A stretch of DNA of 64,000 bases, taken from positions 124,001 to 188,000 of the forward strand of contig JAUZTG010000019.1 of assembly GCA_030734395.1 (NCBI GenBank), given 5' to 3'. Below are positions 56,523 to 64,000 of this stretch, in pieces. Position 1 is the stretch's first letter; each line of letters begins with the position of its first letter. Source of the DNA: Sarocladium kiliense. Lineage: Eukaryota; Ascomycota; Sordariomycetes; Hypocreales; Sarocladiaceae. The notes under the pieces were generated by a model. The model searched no databases and was not told the origin of the DNA. It saw only the letters and a program-made list of their open reading frames with translations. The position numbers and the translations under genes are program-made.

Positions 56523-58134
56523 ATGAAGTTCTCAACCGCCGCTCTCGTACTGAGCACTGCCTTGAGCAGTGTTTCAGCCGCCCCAGGACCCAAGGCAAAG
56601 AAGGCTGAGTGTGTATGTGTAAGTTTGTCATGGTCGTAACCTGCGCTGGAGCAGCGAAACCAACCCTCCACAGAGCTTTTGCTGACGTGATGCGTTTCGC
56701 ATCTTGCAGTGCTCTGCTCTTGCTAAGGAGCTTGATGGTCAGGTCTGGACCCCTGATCAGCAGCGCTACACCACCCGTCTGGGACAATACTACTCAGCCA
56801 ATGCTGCTCAGGCACCATGGTGCATGGTTTTCCCTGAGAGCGCCGAGGATGTCGCCAAGGTCGTCAAAGTTCTTGAGAAGAACAAGTGCCCCTTCGGTAT
56901 GCGTTCTGGAGCGCACTCCGCGTTCAAGGGCTCCAATGGCATCAAGGATGGTGTCACTGTTGACTTCGGTTACATGAACGCCACTACCTACGATGAGTCA
57001 ACACAGGTTGCTTCCATCGGTCCTGGTTCCGACTGGGGCAAGGCATATAAGGCCCTCGCTCCCTACAACGTCGTCGCCGTTGGTGGTCGCGCCGATGTTG
57101 TTGGTGTTGGTGGTTTCACCACTGGTGGTGGCTACTCTTTCCATACTGGTGTCCGTGGTTTCGCCTGTGACAACGTCGTCAATTTCGAGGTCGTCACCGG
57201 CGACGGCAAGATCGTCAATGCCAACAAGGATGAGAACTCCGATCTCTGGCGCGCCCTGAAGGGTGGATCAGGTAACTTCGGTTTCGTCACCCGCATTGAC
57301 ACCGAGGTCTTCCCCTCCTCCCAGATCTACGCCAGCCTCAACTTGGTTCCCTTTGAGCAGAAGGCCGCTGTTCGCCAGGTCTACTTCGACTTCGTCAACA
57401 ACCAGGACGAGGACCCGGCCAGCCAGATCATCGTCGCCAGCAACTACGCCAGCGGCGAGTACGGCTGCGGTGTTATTCTTAGCAACATCGATGCCAACGA
57501 GAACACCCCTTCCTTCGATGATGCCAAGGAGCTCCCTACCATTCAGAGCATTCCCGCCACCGGCCCCGCTCATGAGGTCGTCCCGATCTTCACTGGCCCG
57601 ACCCCTCTGGGTCTCTTTGCCAACTGGCAGACCGGCATGGTCGACCACAAGCTCGACATCATGGAGGCCATTGACGACATCATGGTTGAGCACATCGAGA
57701 AGATGCGTGCCGTCGTCGCTGATGATGCGTTCGAGATGATCTTCCAGTGGCAACCCGTCAGCCCTGGTAACGTTCGCGTTATGAACGAGCGTGGTGGCAA
57801 CGTTCTCGGTCTCGAGGCTGTCGTCGCTGACGGCCCTACACTTATGTACAACATCGTCTTCACCGTCAACACTGCCGAGAACCAGGACATCGTCCTCCCC
57901 ATTGCATTCGAGATGAACGCTGCCATCCAGGCCAAGGCTGACGAGCTCGGCCGCAACAAGCACTGGCAGTTCCTCAACTACGCTCACGGCTCCCAGGACC
58001 CTCTTTCTCACTACGGTGCCGAGAACATCGCCTTCATGAAGGACGTGTCTCGCAAGTACGATGGCAAGTCTGTCTTCCAGAACCTCCGCCAGACTGGCTT
58101 CAAGATTCCTGGCCCCAAGCCTCCTAAGAACTAA
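56523..58134 (+). CDS. Secreted FAD-linked oxidase (berberine-bridge/BBE-like)
   Basis: Secreted flavoprotein oxidase of the vanillyl-alcohol-oxidase fold; substrates of relatives include sugars, alcohols and alkaloids. Two exons, 56523-56618 and 56710-58134; 506 aa. The first exon encodes the signal peptide MKFSTAALVLSTALSSVSAA and ends AECVC. The FAD-binding domain contains PESAEDVAKVVKVL, then RSGAHSAFKG whose His is the usual covalent 8-alpha FAD attachment site, GPGSDWGKAY, and GVGGFTTGGGYSF. The second covalent Cys of bicovalent oxidases is not visible in that loop, so mono-covalent FAD is expected. The C-terminal BBE-like segment NKHWQFLNYAHGSQDP is present. Codon usage is strongly biased to C-ending codons, suggesting high expression. 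Confidence 0.9.
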
Positions 58135-59314
58135 GGATTAGCTCTTCTTGGTGTGTCATGAAGATCAGCTGCCAGTCACGATTTCCCATTGAATCTGTAT
58201 ATAAGATACCACATATGTAATTAGAACATTGTACATTCATCAAAACCTTTCGAAAATGCTCTCCCGTGTTTGGCCTGTGCTCCGCCATGCTTTGCTTGAT
58301 GTTCACGGAGCTTGAGTTTCTACAACGACGATGAGTCCCCAGGAGCACCTTGGCCCACAACCTAGTGTCTTTTCAACGACACCTTCCAAAAAGATCCTAA
58401 AACGACCCAATTACGACCATTTGCTGACAGGACCCGCGTGCGTGGGGTCGGGATTCTCGGGGTAAGGGGCGAGGAGCCAGGATAGTGGCGACACCGGATC
58501 CATCTCTGAGGCTAGCCGTGACTAACTCGCTGGCGTTGCATGTGAAGCCGCTAAGGTCTTGCGTATATCATAGCATAATAGTCGAAGCTCGGACTGAGGC
58601 AAATTCCGGGCGGACCGTGTTCGTTGTCCTCCGTCTAGAAGACGCATCCCTCTCAGGGTCGGCCGCCTGGGCGGATGCCCAACCACACATATTCCATTGT
58701 ACGTACCCTGGGCCTGCGACCTTTGCTCGGTGCCGAGATATCCGCACCAGGATACAACCGATTCTGGGTCATAAGCGAGCAGACCTATCTGACTGAGCTG
58801 CGGCGTAGCAAGGGGTTGATCCAGGCCCCTGGAAGGATTTGCAGGTAGAGGCCCGCGGTTGGAATCGGTGGGTGAGATTAGCGAAGGGTAGGAGCGCATA
58901 ACCGCTCCCAAGGCCAAGGTTTCAATTGAACGTGATTCTGGGTGTTCGGCCAGGGGAGGGTGCATGGGCATAGCGATCAAGGGGTTCTGCCCTGAGAGAT
59001 CGATCTCACCTTGCCCCTGTGCAGGACAAGGACATAGAACCTCATGTGATCCACTCCAACTGGAATATGCGGTTCGGCCTCACAAATTTATCAAATAATG
59101 ACCTGATCTTGTGACTAGAGGAGTTTGACTATATACGTGTTGTTATAGCCTTGAAATCGTCAAGGATGCAAGCTTGTGATGCTGGACCAACGACTTCGCT
59201 TATTGTATTCGCACACTCCCCGGCAACACATCAATACTGCAAGTTGAAATGAGGGCATCCGCAATTCAAAGTCTAGACCCAAGAGCAGTGGGACGAGAAG
59301 ATGTAGCTCAGGTG
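58135..59314. other. Convergent intergenic FAD oxidase/SDR
   Basis: This 1.2-kb region lies between convergent genes. No gene, RNA or repeat is recognised in it. Confidence 0.45.
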
Positions 59315-60170
59315 TCAGACTCCCTTCCTTGCCCAAGCCCCATCTGTGATGTTCGCATTCTCAAAGAAGGTGTAACCTTTGCCCTTGACAAATGTCTGAT
59401 TCCAGGGCCGCTGCTCTGGAGCCTTTGATAACTCATGGAAGAACTCCGCATGAGCTGGTCCGTCCTGACAGAACCAAGCCAAGTCTCCGTCAGGCATACG
59501 CTCGTCAACGAAATAAAACCTAGCAGAGACAAGATGTTAAAAGCTGCAGTCAATGGCTTCAGTGAACCAAAGGATGCCTTACTTGTAGCCTTTGGCCTTG
59601 TATTCATCTGCCAGTAGCGCGATCAGATTCGCCGACGCAGCCTTTCCAACACCAAGATCCATAGTGCCACGAAATGGCTTCTCTGTGAAGCCATTACCCG
59701 TGTATAGGAAAGTGGCCGACGCAGGGCTGCCCAGGGTATCCCATTCTTTGACGGCTGCCTTGGCTGCTGCGAGCATGGAAGTCGTGTTCACCTGGACGCT
59801 TGTGTTGAAGTCTTCGAGAGAAATACCCAAAGGTCCATCCTTGCCGTTACTCTTCACTGAATACGCTGCAAGGTGACACATTCGTCAAAGAGAGCACTCA
59901 TTACGATATAATGTGGACATACTTACCATTGTAAACTACAACAGTTGGGACCCCAAGATGCTTCTTGACCTTCTGGAAGACATCGGCTGCTGCATCTGGC
60001 TTGGACAAGTCACAGCGAATGCTAATCTCATTCGGCTTACTGAAGTCATCGTGAAGTCGGCGCGCGACGTACGCAACACGATATCCGTTACCCGCGAAGT
60101 AACTCCCAACATTGTGGCCGATATTCTCGCCTGCTCCTAGAATCAGTACCACAGGTTTGGCACTTGTCAT
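59315..60170 (-). CDS. Short-chain dehydrogenase/reductase, atypical
   Basis: NAD(P)-binding Rossmann protein of the SDR superfamily; reaction unknown. Three exons: 59927-60170, 59583-59865 and 59315-59519; 243 aa. The N-terminus VVLILGAGENIGHNVGSYF is a variant Gly-motif in the TGxxxGIG position, and VVVYNAY corresponds to the NNAG strand. The catalytic YxxxK is altered: the aligned stretch is MDLGVGKAASANLIALL, where the Lys and following Ala/Ser are present but the Tyr position holds Leu. The upstream catalytic Ser region reads FLYTGNGF. It may therefore be a non-enzymatic or specialised SDR. Length (243) fits a classical SDR. Confidence 0.82.
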
Positions 60171-60883
60171 TTTGGGAGTATTTGGTTCGTCCGATTGATG
60201 AGGAAAGGAATTGCGAGACTGTTTGCTGTAGAACAATGCATCAATGAAGCTGCGCCTACGACATCTTGATATACTTTTTGGCCAGACACGCGGCGAGGCT
60301 ATTAATTTCCAAGCGTGAAGTTAACTTTGAGGCTGATCACGAAGCTGGAAAGTGTCGATGCTCCTCTTCATGTGATTCATTCGACGGATCAGGAAAAGAG
60401 CTGAGTAATGGGCTAAAGACGTATGGTGCTGACAGTCCGCGACGGCACATTTGTAACATTCGTTTGCGACACCTCTTCGCTGGCCTCTGATGACCAATGC
60501 GACGTGTCGCCCGCCTGGAACAACCATCAGAGAACCCATTTGTGTGATATTGCCGGTTTAGAGTTTAGCATCTGCGGCGGATGATGCAATCGCTTCGTGC
60601 CCACGCAACGCCCGGCTTATCAGATCACGAAGTCTCAAGCCTAAGATCCTCACTTCATGAATGAGCGGTGCAGAAAAAGACCTTCATTTGGGATGGAGAG
60701 CGAGGGTGAGAATGAGAACTACGAGCAAATGATTAGAAAGACAGAATGTCGCGGCATTGTGCAGAATGTGGCGATTTGCTTCTCAGTCAGCGATGTGATG
60801 CAGATCTAATTCGGAAGGCTGTCATTCCATGTCGTTGTTCCATTCGGGAGTAGTAGAATGCCTTTTTCTTTTTTGATTTGATG
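60171..60883. other. Promoter of SDR and 3' side of kinase relic
   Basis: This 713-bp stretch lies between two minus-strand features. No gene seen. Confidence 0.4.
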
Positions 60884-61814
60884 TCAGTTTTGAGGAAAGT
60901 CCTCGTACAGCCAGGGACCGTCAAGCAATCCTTTCGCATTGCTTCTCTCCTCTGGAGCCCATCTCAGCATCCGCTGAATGACGCGTATGAAACGGGTCCT
61001 CTCTTCGCCTGACATCCGCGTGATTGAGCTCTCAATCGTAAAGCTTTCCGGCACGTAGCCGGGCTTCTCAAGAATGCTTGCAGCTCTGTTAGCGTTGGCC
61101 TCCCGCTCCCCGGAAGCTTCGTGCGTGCCGTTATCCTGGTAGAGAATTAAAGCTCTGCGGCCTCTTGATAAGAGGATTCGAGGGGGAACCCCAAGCAGCA
61201 AGCAAGGCTATAGTCTGGCGGAGATGCGACGCTTCATCATACTCGTCTGGCTGACCAGGTGTCTGGGGGTCGGACAATGGCGTCCCTTCAAGCAGATCCG
61301 ATAGCTACCCATGTTTCACAAGTCAGTGTCGCTTTCTTAACAGGGAAGATGGTATGATCTGAGGACTCACCATAACCCCAAGACTCCAGATCTCAGCTGA
61401 GGAGGCGTAGCCAGCATTGGCGATGACTTGTGCCGCTCAACAACTCTTGTCTTGAATGGCACCGGTGCGTACCCGTTAAGGCGATGTCCGCACGGCAAGA
61501 TCGAAGTCAAACAGTTGGATGATACCTGTAAGTCCATCGAGAGGCTCATTGTTGTTTCGTGCGACGTAAATTGTGCGGCTATCGTCGACGACCTTCTGAG
61601 GCAGAGGGTTGTTGAACTCATCTGCAGCGTCTCGCTTAAAGATACCTGGACCCTCGACCTTGCTCATCACATTATCCGGCTTCAGATCTATAGAAGGCGG
61701 TGTCAGCATGCCGGAAGTGCATTAAAGTGAAAAAAGAAACAGACTTATCATACCGGTATGGATGACGTGGCAAGACAAGTGTAGGTAGTCGAGTGCGTGT
61801 GTGTCGAGATGTAG
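60884..61814 (-). pseudogene. Broken SRPK-like protein kinase (C-lobe only)
   Basis: Remnant of an SR-protein-kinase-like gene. Recognisable pieces in order: LDTHALDYLHLSCHVIHT (61754-61814) joined with correct phase to DLKPDNVM, the HxDLKPDN catalytic loop; LFDFDLAVRT in place of DFG, with the Gly replaced by Asp; APE-region ANAGYASSAEIWSLGVM (ends 61371); LSDLLEGTPLSDPQTPGQPDE (from 61305); and the tail RILLSRGRRALILYQDNG to WLYEDFPQN. Damage: in-frame stops lie between the DFD and APE segments, and the segment IALL is separated from GVPPR by a 7-nt excess (GCTGCTT) that shifts frame near 61200. No N-lobe (glycine loop, VAIK Lys) was found upstream. An intron could hide some breaks, but not the missing N-lobe. 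Confidence 0.65.
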
Positions 61815-62518
61815 CTGAACTTGGGATTAGTGTCGTGCCCCAGAGACCGAGAAGTAGGGTGCACGTCCTTGTTGTTGTGTAGGCTTCTCTGCACTCTCTA
61901 TCCCGACTTGAGATTAACAGGCCGCACAGGTGGAGAGTAGAGCACCCATCCTTGTAAACCTCCTTGAGATCCAAAATAACTCCTGTTGAGGGCTGACGTT
62001 CCTGAGATAGCAGCGGCGGTGCTTGTTGCAGGCTCGACTACCGGTCTGTTGGAAGCACAGAGCCTTGGCTAGCACCATGGTCTGGGGTCACGTTTGGCAC
62101 AGGACAACGCAGATCATGACTTGACTTGGATATATTCTTCGAAGGACGCTCTCACTATCCGGGGCACCGTTATCTGTAGCGATCATGAACTACGTGCACT
62201 CTGCGTACGAGCAGTTGCCGCGGTGTGGCCCGACTCAAATTGCCAAGACTTCGCCCAAAGCGGTGTCAATCCTCGAGGGGATAGCAAAGCTGACAAAAGC
62301 CGAACAGAGGCACAATATGTTACTCCGATATGACGAGAATTAACGTCTTGTCATTGTGCCAACATTGTTAACAAGCATCCAGTCAGGAGTTCAATACCGT
62401 TATGCGACATGATGAACAGGGTGTATAAGTATGTAGACCAGTCCGGGGGATGGCACTTCACGTATGCTGCGTAGCTACACATATTGTGAGCTTGACCAAT
62501 GATTCACCAAACTTCAAA
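61815..62518. other. Upstream region of amidohydrolase
   Basis: This 704-bp region contains the 3' end of a probable intron of the kinase relic (ACTAATCCCAAGTTCAG on the minus strand), then the amidohydrolase promoter with a TATA element at 62424-62430. The missing kinase N-lobe was looked for here and not found. Confidence 0.45.
62424..62430 (+). promoter_or_regulatory. TATA-like element of amidohydrolase gene
   Basis: TATAAGT lies 95 bp upstream of the start codon at 62519. Confidence 0.4.
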
Positions 62519-63893
62519 ATGACATCCTTTCTGATTCGCAATGTCCGCCTCTTTGACGGCGAGGATGTTACGGACAACACGCGTGTCCTTGTCAGAGACG
62601 GTTTCATCGCTAGTGTAGGAGCTGACACTCTGGCTGACGGAGTTCCAGTGATTGAGAAGCCAGGACACACTCTACTCCCAGGACTCATTGATGCCCATGT
62701 TCACCCAGATGCAGAATTCAGCCGTTCAGAGCAGGCCTTTCGTTTCGGCATCACGACGTTGATGGACATGCAGAATCGCAATGCAGCCAAGCAGAAGCAG
62801 CAGGCAAAGGAGCGCAAGGACTTCCCTGATGTCAAGAGCGCGCACTCAGGAGCGACCATTGAGAATGGATGGCCGGCAGCTTTGTTCAAACAGGCACATG
62901 GTCCTGAGGTATGTCGCTTGCAGAAAAGACGAAGGCGGCGTGGACGTGAAGAAATGATGAAAGCTCACAATCCGTAGGCCAGTGACTTTGAGTCGTGGCC
63001 AAATGTCAAGACAGTAGAAGATGCCGAATCATATATAGACAAAGCCTCTGAAGACGGCTCAGACTACATCAAGCTCTTCCACGAGCGAGGAAAGGCTGTC
63101 GGGTTCCCAGAAGGCTCCCTCAACCAGCCAAGCCAGGATGTCCAGAAAGCAGTTGTCCAAGCCGCACACAAGAAGAACCTCAAGGTCGTCGCACACGCAC
63201 TCTCGCTCATTGACACCGTCGAGATTCTTCGGGCCGGGGTGGACGGCATGGCGCATACCTTCTACGACGAGGCGATCACGGATGAAGTCAAGGACTTGTA
63301 TGCGGAGACAGGCACCTGGGTCTGTGCGACTATTTTCCCGATCGGGATCTTGACCAACGAAATTGGTGATGTTGTTGACCTGTTCGCGAACGACGAGAGG
63401 GTCAGCAGTCGAGTCTCCGAGTCAGAGATTCGGAAGTTTCGACAGAAGCTGGTGATGAAGAGAGAGGGCGCCACGCTGGAGCATGCACTCGAGAGCGTCC
63501 GTCAGCTCAGGGCTATCGGAGTTGACATCCTCGCGTAAGTCATCTCCAATTCCGAAAACCCTCTGAGACGAATCAAAGATTGACGGGAAAAGCGGCTCTG
63601 ATTCCACCGTCGCTATGCCCAGCATCTTCGGCGTGGGCCTGCACGTGGAGCTGTACTTGCTGGTGCACAAGGCGGGACTTTCGCCCTTGGAAGCGCTGCG
63701 ATCGGTGACTTCGACGACTGCGCGATGTTTTGGATGGAGTGACCGTGGCATCATTGAGCCGGGACGGAAGGCTGACTTGCTGTTTGTGGAGGGGAACCCA
63801 GTGGCTGATATCAGGGAGCTGCTCAATATCCGTGGTATCTGGCGTGATGGAGTTGAGTTCAAGGGACACGAAGGATTTCCCCTCGGTCTGTGA
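62519..63893 (+). CDS. Metal-dependent amidohydrolase (imidazolonepropionase-like)
   Basis: Cytosolic TIM-barrel hydrolase of the amidohydrolase superfamily; substrate unknown (imidazolonepropionase-, prolidase- or xenobiotic-hydrolase-like). Three exons: 62519-62908, 62978-63534 and 63593-63893; 415 aa. Metal-binding HxH is seen in LIDAHVHPDAEF. The putative carbamylated Lys lies in SDYIKLFHERG. Further metal His residues are in KVVAHALS and GMAHTFYDE, and the catalytic Asp is in ILAGSDSTVAM, which is assembled across intron 2. C-terminal features GLSPLEALRSVTSTTARCFG and GIIEPGRKADLLFVEGNP are typical of the family. The MTSFLIRN start directly begins the first beta strand; an in-frame upstream Met at 62450 would add 23 unconserved residues. 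Complete within the window. Confidence 0.9.
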
Positions 63894-64000
63894 TGCTGGA
63901 ACACCTGGGAAGTAGTGATTCTGGAAGCTTTGAATGATTGTTACCATAGTATGAAGGTTTTATTGACGGCAACCTGTACACTCTAGAACGTGCTATGAAC
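63894..64000. other. 3' flank of amidohydrolase
   Basis: The last 107 bp are probable 3' UTR. Nothing else is recognised. Confidence 0.4.

Overview
The window is nuclear DNA of a filamentous ascomycete (Pezizomycotina, probably a sordariomycete). Reasons: multi-exon genes with 50-80 nt GT-AG introns and CTNAN-type branch points, three adjacent Zn2Cys6 regulators, and fungal families such as a Sat4/Hal4-type kinase, Vps62, a PTH11-like rhodopsin-fold membrane protein and an Nmd5-type importin. The lineage is inferred from family content, not from an alignment. No tRNA, rRNA, CRISPR array or intact transposon was seen. Exon coordinates were built by hand from splice signals, reading phase and family conservation. 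For every multi-exon CDS the listed exons sum to a multiple of three.

Region 1 (0.3-17.4 kb) is a catabolic cluster for a bacterial cell-wall sugar. It encodes anhydro-N-acetylmuramic acid kinase (AnmK), MurNAc-6-P etherase (MurQ), GlcNAc-6-P deacetylase (NagA), glucosamine-6-P deaminase (NagB), an anion:cation-symporter-family MFS carrier and three Zn2Cys6 regulators. Together the enzymes would take 1,6-anhydro-MurNAc to fructose-6-P, D-lactate, acetate and ammonium. The genes form three divergent pairs (nagA/anmK, murQ/MFS, nagB/regulator 1). Each of the three shared promoters holds one copy of TCGG-N5-CCGA, a likely operator for a cluster regulator.

Region 2 (18-26.6 kb) holds metabolic genes: a 2-oxoglutarate/Fe(II) oxygenase, an intronless formamidase facing a Mtr-like amino-acid permease, and a GH31 alpha-xylosidase. 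Region 3 (26.6-32.7 kb) is gene-poor. It contains two convergent small cysteine-rich secreted proteins (effector-like) and decayed ankyrin-like fragments.

Region 4 (32.7-37.7 kb) is a tandem array of four paralogous genes of 245-266 aa. Each has a tiny first exon, a CCHC zinc knuckle (C-x2-C-x4-H-x4-C) assembled exactly across intron 1, a helical/coiled-coil body, and a C-terminal CKVQ CaaX box. In all four genes CKVQ is followed by a second intron and the stop codon lies beyond it, so the farnesylation signal exists only after splicing. I do not recognise this family, and it is the strongest candidate for an undescribed system.

Region 5 (38.5-64 kb) is more ordinary: a Sat4/Hal4-type kinase with a 4 kb upstream region, Vps62, importin Nmd5/Kap119, a rhodopsin-fold membrane protein, a secreted FAD oxidase, an SDR lacking its usual Tyr, a broken SRPK-like kinase, and an amidohydrolase.
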